DNA of 64,000 nt. It comes from Candidatus Gemmiger stercorigallinarum. GTDB lineage: Bacteria; Bacillota; Clostridia; Oscillospirales; Ruminococcaceae. This document shows positions 26,996 through 35,814 of this stretch, in pieces; positions within the stretch are counted from its first letter, which is position 1, and each line of letters opens with the position of its first letter. Position numbers and translations under genes: made by a program. The stretch is from assembly GCA_019119495.1 (NCBI GenBank), contig DWWX01000021.1:41315-105314 (forward strand), given 5' to 3'. Below the pieces are notes generated by a model. That model saw only the letters and a list, made by a program, of their open reading frames with translations, ran no database searches and was not told where the DNA came from.

Positions 26996-28975
26996 ATGCC
27001 TGAGGCCCTGACCCCCACCCCCGAACAGCTGCGCTACCTGCGCCTGCTGGCCGAAAAGTACCCCACCATCGCCGCGGCGTCCAGCGAGATCATCAACCTG
27101 GAAGCCCTGTCCCGCCTGCCCAAGGGCACCGAGCATTTTATGAGCGACCTGCACGGCGAGAACGAGGCGTTCATCCACATCCTCAACAGCGCGTCGGGCG
27201 TCATCCGCGAGAAGATCGACACGGTGCTGGGGGCGGACGTGCCCGACGCCGAGCGCGCCGAGCTGGCCACCCTGATCTACTACCCGGCCCAGAAACTGCC
27301 GGAGCTGAAAGCCAAGCAGGACGATCTGGACGCCTGGTACCGCAAAAACCTGCTGTGGCTGATCGAGCTGTGCCGGTTTGTCTCCAGCAAGCACACCCGC
27401 GACCATGTGCGCAAGTGCCTGCCCCAGAACTGCGGGCATATCATCGACGAGCTGCTGCACGCCCACTTTGAGGACCACGACAAGGACCTGTACTACGGCC
27501 AGATCATTGACAGCATCATCCGCTACGACCGGGCCGACGCCTACATCATCCGATTCTGCGAGGTCATCAAGCGGCTGGCGGTGGACCGGCTGCACATTGT
27601 GGGCGACCTGTTCGACCGCGGCCCCCGCCCCGACCAGATCCTGGACCGGCTTATGGCCCACCACGACGTGGACATCCAGTGGGGCAACCACGACGTGGTC
27701 TGGATGGGCGCCGCCGCCGGCAGCCCCATCTGCATTATGACGGTGCTGAAAACCACCGTTGCCTACAACAACATGCCCACGCTGGAAAACGGCTACGGCA
27801 TCAGCCTGCGGGAGCTGGACCACCTGGCCGAGCGATGCTACGCCGACACCGACGTGGAGCGGTGGCAGCCCCACGTGGACCCGCGCACCAACCCCGGCGC
27901 CGACAGCATTGCCCGCACCGCCCGCATGCACAAGGCGGTGACGGTGATGATGCTCAAGCTGGAGGCCCAGGTCATTGCCCGCAACCCGGATTTCCAGTAT
28001 CAGGGGCGGGATTACCTGAACCAGATCGACTACGCCGCCGGCACCGTGCGCTGCGGCGGCAAAGTCTATCCGCTGCTGGACCCGGTGTTCCCCACCGTGG
28101 ACCCGGCCCACCCCGCCCGCCTGACCGAGTGGGAGCAGCACGTGCTGGACGGCCTGGTCCGCGCCTTTACCGAGAGCGAGCGCCTGCAGCGCCACGTGCA
28201 GTTTTTGTATGCCAAGGGCGCGGTGTACAAGGTGTGCAACGGCAACCTGCTCTACCACGGGGCGGTGCCCATGACCGAGGACGGCAGCTTTGCCGCCGAG
28301 ACCTTTGAGGGCAAAAGCTATGCCGGCAAAGCGCTGTTTGACTACTGCGACCGCCGTGCCCGCGCGGGCTACTTTGCCGCGCCGGGCAGCCCGCAGCGCC
28401 AGGCCGGGCAGGACTTTTTGTGGTATCTGTGGTGCGGGCGGCTTTCGCCCATCTTCGGCCGCAGCGCCATGACCACCTTTGAGCGGCTGTACATTGCCGA
28501 CAAAGCCACCCACGCCGAGGTGAAAAACCCCTATTACCGCCATATCCAAAGCGCCGAGACCGCCGACCGCATCCTGCGGGAGTTCGGCCTGACCGGCGAG
28601 GGCTGCCACATCATCAACGGCCATGTGCCGGTGCGGGCCATCGAGGGCGAAAGCCCGGTCAAGGGCGGCGGCAAGATCATCGTCATTGACGGCGGGTTCT
28701 GCCGGGCCTACCACAGCCGCACCGGCATTGCGGGCTACACGCTGGTGTACAACAGCCGCGGCCTGACGCTGCGCACCCACCAGCCTTTCGAGAGCGCCGA
28801 GAAAGCCATTCGCGAGGACGAGGACATTGCCTCCCGCAGTGAGTACATTTACAGCGCGCCCCACCGGGTGCTGGTGCGCGACACCGACGAGGGCATCGAA
28901 AAGCGCATCCTGATCCGGGATCTGGAGCGGCTGCTGGCCGCCTACCGCGCCGGACTGCTGCGGGAACAGCTGTGA
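26996..28975 (+). CDS. fbp: Fructose-1,6-bisphosphatase, class III
   Basis: Gluconeogenic phosphatase converting fructose 1,6-bisphosphate to fructose 6-phosphate; 659 residues, typical for the Firmicutes-specific class III. It is a metallophosphoesterase: HFMSDLHGENEAF carries the first metal site, VGDLFDRGPRPDQIL and WGNHDVVWMGAAAG follow, and HIINGHVPV is near the C-terminus. The start at 26996 follows AAAGGAGG by 6 bases. The gap after degV is only 51 bases and contains ATGATCGGA twice; no promoter is seen, so it may be the last gene of the DUF6020-degV operon. Confidence 0.95.
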   Translation: MPEALTPTPEQLRYLRLLAEKYPTIAAASSEIINLEALSRLPKGTEHFMSDLHGENEAFIHILNSASGVIREKIDTVLGADVPDAERAELATLIYYPAQKLPELKAKQDDLDAWYRKNLLWLIELCRFVSSKHTRDHVRKCLPQNCGHIIDELLHAHFEDHDKDLYYGQIIDSIIRYDRADAYIIRFCEVIKRLAVDRLHIVGDLFDRGPRPDQILDRLMAHHDVDIQWGNHDVVWMGAAAGSPICIMTVLKTTVAYNNMPTLENGYGISLRELDHLAERCYADTDVERWQPHVDPRTNPGADSIARTARMHKAVTVMMLKLEAQVIARNPDFQYQGRDYLNQIDYAAGTVRCGGKVYPLLDPVFPTVDPAHPARLTEWEQHVLDGLVRAFTESERLQRHVQFLYAKGAVYKVCNGNLLYHGAVPMTEDGSFAAETFEGKSYAGKALFDYCDRRARAGYFAAPGSPQRQAGQDFLWYLWCGRLSPIFGRSAMTTFERLYIADKATHAEVKNPYYRHIQSAETADRILREFGLTGEGCHIINGHVPVRAIEGESPVKGGGKIIVIDGGFCRAYHSRTGIAGYTLVYNSRGLTLRTHQPFESAEKAIREDEDIASRSEYIYSAPHRVLVRDTDEGIEKRILIRDLERLLAAYRAGLLREQL

Positions 28976-29013
28976 GCGCCCCGCCCCCTGGCCCCTTGCA
29001 AACAAAAACAAAG

Positions 29014-29054
29014 CGCCGGCCCCGGCAGGGAAGAACCCCCTGCCGGGGCCGGCG
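29014..29054. terminator. Shared terminator between fbp and upp
   Basis: 17-bp stem CGCCGGCCCCGGCAGGG (29014-29030) with 29038-29054. The minus-strand tail CTTTGTTTTTGTTT makes it a good upp terminator, and it also follows fbp. Confidence 0.88.
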
Positions 29055-29082
29055 TTGCCGTGGTATGCGGTTTGCAAAAAAC

Positions 29083-29712
29083 TTACTTGGTGCCGAAAAT
29101 GCGGTCGCCGGCGTCGCCCAGGCCGGGCACGATGTAGCCCTGGTCGTTGAGCTTTTCATCCAGCGCGCCCACGTAGATGTCCACGTCGGGGTGGGCGGCG
29201 TGCAGTGCCTTCAGGCCCTCCGGCGCGGCGATCAGGCCGATGAACTTGATGTGCCTGGCGCCCCGCTGCTTGATCAGGCTGATGGCGTCGGCGGCGCTGC
29301 CGCCGGTGGCCAGCATCGGGTCCAGCACGATGACTTCGCGCTCGGCAATGTCGTTGGGCAGCTTGCAGTAGTATTCCACCGGCTGCAGGGTCTCCTCGTT
29401 GCGGTACAGGCCGATGTGCCCCACCTTGGCGGCGGGGATCAGGTTCAGCATGCCGTCCACCATGCCCAGGCCGGCGCGCAGGATGGGCACCAGCGCCAGC
29501 TTGCGGCCGGCCAGCACCTTGGTGCGGGCCAGCGCGATGGGGGTCTCCACCTCGACCTCTTCCAGCGGCAGGTCGCGGGTGGCCTCGTAGCACAGCAGGG
29601 TGGCGACCTCGCTGACCAGGTCGCGGAACTCCTTGGTGCCGGTGCGGCGGTCCCGCATCAGGCTGATCTTGTGCTGGATCAGGGGATGCTCGACGATTTC
29701 AACAACGCTCAT
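29083..29712 (-). CDS. upp: Uracil phosphoribosyltransferase
   Basis: Pyrimidine salvage enzyme joining uracil and PRPP to give UMP; 209 residues, exactly the family size. The PRPP-binding motif is [18 protein letters not shown], preceded by [17 protein letters not shown]; the uracil-binding C-terminus is [18 protein letters not shown]. The ATG at 29712 is preferred over an upstream TTG (29721) because AAGGAG lies 9 bases before it. It follows rpiB on the same strand with 115 bases between them; both use ribose phosphates, so a shared operon is plausible. Confidence 0.97.
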   Translation of the reverse strand: MSVVEIVEHPLIQHKISLMRDRRTGTKEFRDLVSEVATLLCYEATRDLPLEEVEVETPIALARTKVLAGRKLALVPILRAGLGMVDGMLNLIPAAKVGHIGLYRNEETLQPVEYYCKLPNDIAEREVIVLDPMLATGGSAADAISLIKQRGARHIKFIGLIAAPEGLKALHAAHPDVDIYVGALDEKLNDQGYIVPGLGDAGDRIFGTK

Positions 29713-29781
29713 AGTAGGCAACTCCTTACATCACATGGTTTGCGCCTGCACCGGGCAGACGAGCAGACAAAATAATATCCT

Positions 29782-29797
29782 TTGCCCCGCGGGGCAA
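29782..29797. repeat. 16-base palindrome between rpiB and upp
   Basis: TTGCCCCGCGGGGCAA without a loop. It could be a weak terminator or an operator; it has no T-run directly after it on either strand. Confidence 0.4.
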
Positions 29798-29827
29798 GAT
29801 ACCAAAAACGGGAAACGGCCGGGCTGC

Positions 29828-30289
29828 TCAGCCGCGGCGGGCGTCCAGCGCGTTGACCTTTGCGACCCGGTCCTGGTGGCGGCCGCCCTCAAAGGGCGCG
29901 TCCAAAAACAGGTCCAGCAGCTGGCAGGCCAGGCCGGGGCCTACCACGCGGGCGCCCAGGCACAGCACGTTGGCGTCGTTGTGGCGGCGGGTGAACTCGG
30001 CGCTGAAACTGTCGCTGCAGCTGCAGGCGCGGATGCCCGGCACCTTGTTGGCGCACATCGCCATGCCGATGCCGGTGCCGCAGCACAGCACCGCAAAGCT
30101 GCAATCGCCGCGCACCACCGCCTCGCAGGGGGGCACGGCCTTGTCCGGGTAGTCGCACCGCTCGCCGTCATAGGAGCCAAAGTCCCGGTAGGGGATGCCC
30201 TGCTCCTCCAGGTGGCGGCGCAGCTCCTCTTTCAGCGAAAAGCCGGCGTGGTCTGCGCCCAGCGCAATGGGTTTCATCTCGTTAGACAT
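29828..30289 (-). CDS. rpiB: Ribose-5-phosphate isomerase B
   Basis: Interconverts ribulose 5-phosphate and ribose 5-phosphate in the pentose phosphate pathway; 153 residues, normal. The RpiB/LacAB family motifs are visible: ALGADHAGFSLKEEL at the N-terminus with the phosphate-binding Asp-His, DYPDKA, the CGTGIGMAMCANK loop containing the active-site Cys region, and RRHNDANVLCLGARV. A GAGAGG box precedes the ATG. It starts 21 bases after tsaB on the same strand, so tsaE-tsaB-rpiB, perhaps with upp, form one transcript. Confidence 0.95.
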   Translation of the reverse strand: MSNEMKPIALGADHAGFSLKEELRRHLEEQGIPYRDFGSYDGERCDYPDKAVPPCEAVVRGDCSFAVLCCGTGIGMAMCANKVPGIRACSCSDSFSAEFTRRHNDANVLCLGARVVGPGLACQLLDLFLDAPFEGGRHQDRVAKVNALDARRG

Positions 30290-30310
30290 CTGTGGGTACC
30301 TCTCTCTGTT

Positions 30311-31009
30311 TTACTTCTCACCAGTTTGAGCGGCGGCTTCCCGCTCGGCCCGCTCCCGCTCCGCCTGGCTCAGCCGCAGGTAGTTGGGCGTCAGCGCGGC
30401 AGGGGGAACGCTCTGCCCGGCCAGGTGCAAAGCCCGGCCGGCCAGCCCCGCGCCCGCCGCACGGCAGACACGCAGCGCCGGCGGGCAGGGCAGCGCCTGC
30501 TCATCCCTATTGTAGCACAATGCGGCGCCGTCGCCAACATAAAAAACGGGTTTTTTGCAGCTTTGGGCAAAGGCGGCGGCCTCGGCGGCCGGTGCGGCGG
30601 CGTCGGGGGTCAGGCGGGCGTGGGTCTTTAGGTCAAAGGCGGCCCAGTACACCTGCCCGCGGCGGGCGTCCAGCGCCGCGATCACGGTGCCGCTGCCGGT
30701 GTGGCACCAGGCCAGCGCCTCCAGCGTCGAGACCCCGGCGCAGGGGGTGCCCGCCGCCAGCGCCATGCCCTTGACCGCCGCCAGCCCGATGCGCAGCCCG
30801 GTAAAGCTGCCGGGGCCGGCGGTGACGGCGTACAGGTCCAGCTGGTCGGGGCGGACGCCGCCGGTTTTCAGCGCGGCGTCGATCATGGGCATCAGCGTCT
30901 CGCTGTGGGTCAGGCCGCAGTTGCAGACGGTCTCGTACAAAACGGCGTCGTCGCGCAGCAGCGCCGCCGAGGCGCTGCGCCCGGCGGTGTCGATGGCAAG
31001 GATGTTCAT
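30311..31009 (-). CDS. tsaB: tRNA threonylcarbamoyladenosine biosynthesis protein TsaB
   Basis: Actin-fold partner of TsaD in making the universal t6A37 modification of ANN-decoding tRNAs; 232 residues. The N-terminal lobe is diagnostic: MNILAIDTAGRSASAAL, then LTHSETLMPMIDAAL, and AVTAGPGSFTGLRIGLAAVKGMAL. AAGGGAG precedes the ATG at 31009. It follows tsaE by 34 bases in the same direction. The usual rimI and tsaD genes do not follow; rpiB does, so the t6A cluster is split in this genome. Confidence 0.94.
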   Translation of the reverse strand: MNILAIDTAGRSASAALLRDDAVLYETVCNCGLTHSETLMPMIDAALKTGGVRPDQLDLYAVTAGPGSFTGLRIGLAAVKGMALAAGTPCAGVSTLEALAWCHTGSGTVIAALDARRGQVYWAAFDLKTHARLTPDAAAPAAEAAAFAQSCKKPVFYVGDGAALCYNRDEQALPCPPALRVCRAAGAGLAGRALHLAGQSVPPAALTPNYLRLSQAERERAEREAAAQTGEK

Positions 31010-31043
31010 GCGGGGCAATTCTCCCTTCCGGTTGGTGCGGGCG

Positions 31044-31463
31044 TCACAGCCCGGTAACGGTGATGCGCCGGTCGTTTTCGCCGGTGCGCTGGATGTCGAT
31101 GGCGATGGGGCTTTCCCGCGCAAGAACTTCGGCGCAGTTTTCGCTCCATTCCACCGCCACCACGGCGCCCAGGTCCAGGTAATCGTAGAACCCGGCGGCG
31201 GCCAGGTCGCCCTCGGTATGGATGCGGTAGAGGTCAAAGTGGGCGAAGGGCTGCGGCCCGCGGTAATAGTTGACGATGGCAAAGGTGGGGCTGGAGACCG
31301 GGTCGGTGCAGCCCAGCCCCTCGGCAATGCCCTGGCACAGCGCGGTCTTGCCGGCGCCCAGCCCGCCGGTAAAGGTGATGAGCGCGCCGGGGTACAGCCG
31401 GGCAGCCAGGCTGCGGCCCAGCGCGACGGTCTCCCCGCGGCTGTGGGTACTATATTCTTCCAT
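31044..31463 (-). CDS. tsaE: tRNA threonylcarbamoyladenosine biosynthesis ATPase TsaE
   Basis: 139-residue ATPase that drives cycling of the TsaBD complex. The P-loop is GGLGAGKTALCQGIAEGLG (about 33-51); SSPTFAIVNYY and FDLYRI follow, and VVAVEWSENCAEVL carries the conserved EW. The ATG at 31463 (MEEYSTHS) is preferred over one three codons upstream because the GGAG box is 10 bases from it and only 1 base from the other. Transcription probably starts at the extended -10 element at 31548-31556. Confidence 0.94.
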   Translation of the reverse strand: MEEYSTHSRGETVALGRSLAARLYPGALITFTGGLGAGKTALCQGIAEGLGCTDPVSSPTFAIVNYYRGPQPFAHFDLYRIHTEGDLAAAGFYDYLDLGAVVAVEWSENCAEVLARESPIAIDIQRTGENDRRITVTGL

Positions 31464-31547
31464 ACGGCGCATACTCCTTTATGGGGGGCGGGCCGCCGCG
31501 CGCAAAATGGCGGCGGGCAGCCTCGTAGTATAAACAAGTTCGAACCG

Positions 31548-31576
31548 ATTATAGCACAGTTCTGCCGGTTCGTCGA
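31548..31576 (-). promoter_or_regulatory. Promoter of the tsaE-tsaB-rpiB operon
   Basis: Minus strand TCGACG (31576-31571), 17-base spacer ending in TGC, TATAAT (31553-31548): an extended -10 promoter. Confidence 0.72.
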
Positions 31577-31631
31577 TTCCACTGCCGATTATACCGCACC
31601 GGGCCGGCTTTGTAAAATTTTTGCGCAAAGC

Positions 31632-31660
31632 TGGCGAAACCGGGCGGCAGACAGTATAAT
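31632..31660 (+). promoter_or_regulatory. Promoter of the RodA/FtsW gene
   Basis: Perfect -10 TATAAT (31655-31660) with a weak -35 TGGCGA 17 bases upstream. Confidence 0.55.
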
Positions 31661-31739
31661 GAAAATGCGATATTCTGCCCGGCTGCACCCTGCGCACTGG
31701 CGCGGCGGCAGCGGGCTTTGCGGGAAAGAAGGTATACCC

Positions 31740-32906
31740 ATGCTTGATCTGATGCGCCGCTATGCCAGGCGGGCGGATCTGCCGTTTCTTGCGCTGTGCG
31801 CGGTGTGCTCGGCCATCAGCGTGGTGGTGCTGGTCAGCGTGGGGCAAAGCCAGCTGGGCGGCTCCAACAACAAGGCGTCGGTGCAGCTGATCGCCAGCCT
31901 GCTGGGGGTCATGCTGGCCGTTATCATGTCCACGGTGGACTACCGCACGCTGGCCCGCGCCTGGCCGCTGCACGCGGCGGTGGCCTGGGGGCTGGTGCTG
32001 CCCACGCTGTTCCTGCACAATTTCCGCGCCGGGTTTTTGACCATTGGCTACGATGCGGGCGGCACCTCCAACTACAGCTGGTATCGGGTGGGCGGCATGA
32101 CCTTCCAGCCCACCGAGCTTGCCAAGATCAGCTTTGTGCTGACGCTGGCCTGGCACCTGGAACGGGTGCGCGGCCGGGTGAACAAGCCGCTCAACCTGCT
32201 GGCCCTGCTGGCGCACATTCTGCTGCCGGTGCTGGCCATCCACATCCAGGGCGACGACGGCACCGCGCTGGTGTTTCTGGGCATCGGGCTGGTGATGCTG
32301 TTTGCGGGCGGGCTGTCCCCCTGGCTGGTGGGCGGCGCGGCCGGCTGCGCGGTGGGCGGCGGCGCGCTGCTGCTGGCACTGAAACCGGATATCCTGAAAG
32401 GCTACCAGTTCAAACGCATCCTGGCGGTGCTGAACCCGGCCGACCCGGCGCTGGCGGACTTTACCTACCAGCAGAACAAGGGGGCCATGGCCATCGGCAC
32501 CGGCGGCCTGACCGGGCAGGGGCTGTTTACCGGCGAGCATATCTTTGTGCCCAACGCCTGGAACGATTTTATCTACAGCTACCTGGCCAACGTGCTGGGC
32601 TTTTTGGGCGCGGCGGCGGTGCTGATTTTGCTGTTTGCCATTGCCGCCCGCACGCTGACCACCGCGCTGCACAGCCCCGACGCGCTGGGCCGCTACATCT
32701 GCGTGGGCATTTTTGCGGCGCTGTTTTTGCAGACCGTCATCAACATCGGCATGAACCTGCAGGTGCTGCCGGTCATCGGCGTGACACTGCCGTTCTTCTC
32801 GGCCGGCGGCTCCAGCGTGGTGATGATGTACCTGTGCGTGGGGCTGGTGCTCAGCGTATCGCTGCACACCCGCCGCACCGCCGGCCTGGCGGAGGAGCTG
32901 GACTGA
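31740..32906 (+). CDS. SEDS glycosyltransferase (RodA/FtsW/SpoVE family)
   Basis: 388-residue polytopic membrane protein with about ten helices, a peptidoglycan polymerase that works with a class B PBP. SEDS motifs are visible: RVGGMTFQPTELAKISFVL, the QGDDGTALVFLGIG loop with the catalytic-region Asp, YQQNKGAMAIGTGGLTGQGL, FIYSYLANVLGFLG, and INIGMNLQVLPVIGVTLPFFSAGGSS. The FQPTE and GGLTGQG stretches lean towards RodA or an MrdB-like form. The ATG at 31740 follows AAGAAGG; the very long upstream frame runs antisense through tsaB/tsaE and is not coding. It is alone on its transcript. Confidence 0.93.
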   Translation: MLDLMRRYARRADLPFLALCAVCSAISVVVLVSVGQSQLGGSNNKASVQLIASLLGVMLAVIMSTVDYRTLARAWPLHAAVAWGLVLPTLFLHNFRAGFLTIGYDAGGTSNYSWYRVGGMTFQPTELAKISFVLTLAWHLERVRGRVNKPLNLLALLAHILLPVLAIHIQGDDGTALVFLGIGLVMLFAGGLSPWLVGGAAGCAVGGGALLLALKPDILKGYQFKRILAVLNPADPALADFTYQQNKGAMAIGTGGLTGQGLFTGEHIFVPNAWNDFIYSYLANVLGFLGAAAVLILLFAIAARTLTTALHSPDALGRYICVGIFAALFLQTVINIGMNLQVLPVIGVTLPFFSAGGSSVVMMYLCVGLVLSVSLHTRRTAGLAEELD

Positions 32907-32942
32907 AAAGCCCCGCGCCGCTGATACGGAAATCACAAGACA

Positions 32943-32985
32943 AAAATGACCGCTGTCTCCCGGTTTGGGAGGCAGCGGTCATTTT
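32943..32985. terminator. Bidirectional terminator between SEDS and XRE genes
   Basis: AAAATGACCGCTG-CTCCC pairs with GGGAG-CAGCGGTCATTTT, loop GGTTT. The outer A/T pairs give U-tails in both directions; it overlaps the stop of the XRE gene by two bases. Confidence 0.88.
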
Positions 32986-33307
32986 ATTCGTCGTACTCCA
33001 GCACTGCTTTGATCATGGCAAGGGCAAGCGCCTGTTTGCCGGGGGAAACCTCTTTCCAGAGCGTTTCGATCTCCCGGATGGCGGTGATCTCGTTGCCGCC
33101 CAACTCGTCCTGCAAGAGATAATCCGGCGATATTTTCAGCGTCCGGCAGATGTCGATGAATACCGGCAGGCTGGGCATTTTTGCGCCGCCCTCGATCTGC
33201 CGAAGGTATGTTGCATTGATATGGCACAGTTCCGAAAGCCGGTCGGCGGTAAAGCCCCGGTCCTTCCTCACAGCGTTGATCCGCTTTCCTAACCCGTTCT
33301 TTTCCAT
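32984..33307 (-). CDS. XRE-family helix-turn-helix regulator
   Basis: 107 residues. The N-terminal Cro/CI-type domain is clear: GKRINAVRKDRGFTADRLSEL, then INATYLRQIEGGAKMPSLPVFIDICRTLKISPDYLLQ. A short C-terminal helix pair follows (ITAIREIETLWKEVSPGKQALALAMIKAVLE). No effector domain is visible. A GAAAGGCGG box precedes the ATG at 33307. It lies 70 bases after yifB on the same strand without an obvious promoter, so it may be co-transcribed with it; targets are unknown. Confidence 0.88.
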   Translation of the reverse strand: MEKNGLGKRINAVRKDRGFTADRLSELCHINATYLRQIEGGAKMPSLPVFIDICRTLKISPDYLLQDELGGNEITAIREIETLWKEVSPGKQALALAMIKAVLEYDE

Positions 33308-33377
33308 GATCCGCCTTTCTCTGCCGCCGCCAGATTCAGAAAATGCCAAAACCGCGGCCGGCGGCCGCACCGCCCTG

Positions 33378-34895
33378 TCACCGTGCTTCCCTGTCCAAAC
33401 TGCGGTACTGCAATACCTCGGACAGGTGGGCGGCGGTGATGGTCTCGCTGTGGGCCAGGTCGGCGATGGTACGTGCCACCCGCAAAATGCGGTCGTAGGC
33501 GCGGGCGCTGTAGCCCATCCGCTCAAAAGCGCCGCGCAAAAGCCGCTCGGCGCCGGCGTCCATCCGGCAGTACCGGCGCAGCAGGTTGCCCGGCAGGTCG
33601 GCGTTGCAGCGCACCCCCAGCCCGGCGTACCGCTCGGCCTGGACGCGCCGGGCCTCCGCCACGCGGGCGCGGATGTCGGCGGTGGGCTCGCCGCCCCGGT
33701 CGGAGGCCAGCGCGTCATATTCCACCGGCTGCACCCCGATGTGCAGGTCGATGCGGTCCAGCAGCGGCCCCGAAATGCGGTGCCGGTACTGCTCCACCAT
33801 GACAGGGGTGCAGGTGCAGGCGCGGGTGGGATGGCCCAGGTAGCCGCACTTGCAGGGGTTCATGGCGGCGGCCAGCATAAACCGGCAGGGGAACGCCGCG
33901 CTGCCGTGCACCCGGCTGACGGTGACCACCCGGTCCTCCAGCGGCTGGCGCAGGGCTTCCAGCGCCTCGCGGGAGAATTCCGGCAGCTCGTCCAGAAACA
34001 GCACGCCGTTGTGGGCCAGGCTGACCTCGCCGGGGCGGGGCACCGTGCCGCCGCCGGACAGCGCCGACGCGCTGGTGGTGTGGTGCGGGCTGCGGAAAGG
34101 CCGCGCCTTCAAAAGTCCGCCGCCCGGCAAAAGCCCGGCGACCGAGTAAATGGCGGTGGTCTCCAGCGCCTCTTCATAGCTCATGGGCGGCAGGATGCCC
34201 GGCAGCCGCTTGGCCAGCATGCTCTTGCCGGTGCCCGGCGGGCCTACCAGCAGGATGTTGTGCCCGCCCGCGGCGGCCACTTCCAGCGCCCGGCGGGCTT
34301 CCTCCTGGCCGCGCACGTCGGCAAAATCGGGGCCGCGCCACTGGCCGTCGGCGTCGTAAACGGCGGGCAGGGTGGGGCAGAGCGGCGCCGACCCGGTCAG
34401 GTGGGCGGCCACCTGGCGGGCGGTGCGGGCGGCGTAGACGGTCAGGCCCTCCACCGCGGCGGCCTCCTCGGCGTTCTCGGCGGGGACAAACAGCTCCTGC
34501 ACGCCGCTGCGCGCCGCGGCCAGCGCCATGGGCAGCACGCCCGCCACCGGCCGCAGCGTGCCGTCCAGGCTCAGCTCGCCCACAAAGGCCTGCTGCGGGC
34601 CGGGCGCAGGCAGGGGGCCCTCGGCGGCCAGGATGCCCAAAAAGATGGGCAGGTCGTACACCGGTCCGGTCTTGCGCACATCGGCGGGGGACAGGTTGAC
34701 GGTGATGCGGCTGGCGGGCCAGGGGTACTGCAGGTTTTTGACGGCGCTGCGCACCCGCTCGCTGCTCTCTTTGACGGCGGAATCCGGCAGGCCCACAATG
34801 GCAAACTGCGGCAGCCCGCCGGAGGTATCCACCTCCACGCCCACCGCGTAGCCCTGCAGCCCGCTGACGCCAAAACTCATCACCCTGGCAAACAT
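33378..34895 (-). CDS. YifB/ComM family Mg-chelatase-like AAA+ ATPase
   Basis: 505 residues, the family length. An N-terminal Lon-protease-like fold (SFGVSGLQGYAVGVEVDTSGG... GLPDSAVKESSERVRSA) is followed by an AAA+ module: Walker A GPPGTGKSMLAKRLPGILP (about 215-233), FRSPHHTTSASALSGGG, Walker B GVLFLDELPEF, and a cysteine cluster NPCKCGYLGHPTRACTCTP (about 350-368), ending in a Mg_chelatase_C domain (RAYDRILRVARTIADL). ComM of gamma-proteobacteria is a branch-migration helicase used in natural transformation; that role here is by analogy. AGGAGG lies 8 bases before the ATG. Confidence 0.94.
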   Translation of the reverse strand: MFARVMSFGVSGLQGYAVGVEVDTSGGLPQFAIVGLPDSAVKESSERVRSAVKNLQYPWPASRITVNLSPADVRKTGPVYDLPIFLGILAAEGPLPAPGPQQAFVGELSLDGTLRPVAGVLPMALAAARSGVQELFVPAENAEEAAAVEGLTVYAARTARQVAAHLTGSAPLCPTLPAVYDADGQWRGPDFADVRGQEEARRALEVAAAGGHNILLVGPPGTGKSMLAKRLPGILPPMSYEEALETTAIYSVAGLLPGGGLLKARPFRSPHHTTSASALSGGGTVPRPGEVSLAHNGVLFLDELPEFSREALEALRQPLEDRVVTVSRVHGSAAFPCRFMLAAAMNPCKCGYLGHPTRACTCTPVMVEQYRHRISGPLLDRIDLHIGVQPVEYDALASDRGGEPTADIRARVAEARRVQAERYAGLGVRCNADLPGNLLRRYCRMDAGAERLLRGAFERMGYSARAYDRILRVARTIADLAHSETITAAHLSEVLQYRSLDREAR

Positions 34896-35004
34896 AGACA
34901 CGTCCTCCTGTGCGGCGTGCAGACGCGCCGCTTTCTCGATCCGGCGGCCGTCCGTCCGGCCTGCCGGCATTTGTTTGACCCGGCGCACCTGCCCGGCCGC
35001 CGCG

Positions 35005-35814
35005 TCACTGAAGCCCCACCGCAAACACCGCCAGCGCCGCCAGCGGCAGCACGGTCCAGCCGATGTACCGGCTGGCCAGTTCCCACTCGGACGGTTCGGC
35101 AAGCTCGGCGTTGCGGATCTGAAAGCGCAGCCCCCAGCGGAACAGCTCGTCGGCAAACAAAATGGAAACCGCCGTTGCAATGCACAGGAGCACGCCGCAG
35201 AACCAGCCGGCCCAGCTGCCCTTGTGGGTCAGCGCGGGGCCGGTGGCCAGGTCGATCAGCGTGGCAGCCGAGGGCGCCATGCCGTCGATCTCGTTGCCGG
35301 CTGCATCGGTCAGCACCCCGTCAAAGGCGATCGAAAGGCCAAGGTCCGCCAGGCTGCCGTCCGTGTTGTACAAAAAGACCGTGCCGCTGCCGCGCAGCAT
35401 GCCGCCGCGGAAAAGCAGCTCCCCGTCCCGGCGCAGCTCCACGCCGGTCATGACGTCGGCCGCACCGCCCGGCGGCAGGGCGGACGGGTCCTGCCGCACG
35501 GTGTAGGGGCCGTAGCTGCGGCTGCCGTACCGGAAGGTCACCGTGCCGTTCTCCTGCACGGCAAAGGCAGCCTGCTGCCCCCGGATGCTGCCTGCGTATA
35601 CCGTGCCGCCGTTTTCCTGCCGGGGCAGCAGCAGGGCGCCCTGGTAGGCATAGCCCCTGCGGGAGAGGGTAACGGGGTACAGCACGCTGAACACCAGCAC
35701 CATGGCGGCCAGCACAAGCAGGACGCCTTTCTGGTACCGGTCCAAACGCCGGAGTCTCTCCAAAACCGACACCGCCTTTCGGTCAAAGCGCATGGCATTG
35801 ACGCTTTTTTCCAT
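35005..35814 (-). CDS. Membrane protein of unknown function
   Basis: 269 residues, not recognised. A basic N-terminus (about 1-28) precedes a membrane helix (LLVLAAMVLVFSVLYPVTL, about 32-50). A soluble, probably extracytoplasmic domain of about 140 residues follows, rich in beta-type repeats of Gly and aromatic residues (GTVTFRYGSRSYGPYTVRQD). Then come two helices (about 203-220 and 250-268) separated by a charged loop. The start is uncertain: no strong ribosome site lies before the ATG at 35814, nor before the in-frame ATG at 35793. It lies 109 bases upstream of yifB on the same strand. Codon use matches the neighbours. Confidence 0.7.
   Translation of the reverse strand: MEKSVNAMRFDRKAVSVLERLRRLDRYQKGVLLVLAAMVLVFSVLYPVTLSRRGYAYQGALLLPRQENGGTVYAGSIRGQQAAFAVQENGTVTFRYGSRSYGPYTVRQDPSALPPGGAADVMTGVELRRDGELLFRGGMLRGSGTVFLYNTDGSLADLGLSIAFDGVLTDAAGNEIDGMAPSAATLIDLATGPALTHKGSWAGWFCGVLLCIATAVSILFADELFRWGLRFQIRNAELAEPSEWELASRYIGWTVLPLAALAVFAVGLQ

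Noticed and set aside
25739..29077. 1112-residue minus-strand frame opposite degV and fbp
   Set aside because: Antisense shadow with no recognisable domain.
30555..31739. 395-residue N-terminal extension of the SEDS protein
   Set aside because: It runs antisense through tsaB and tsaE and past a perfect TATAAT; the ATG at 31740 has a ribosome site and gives the normal family length.
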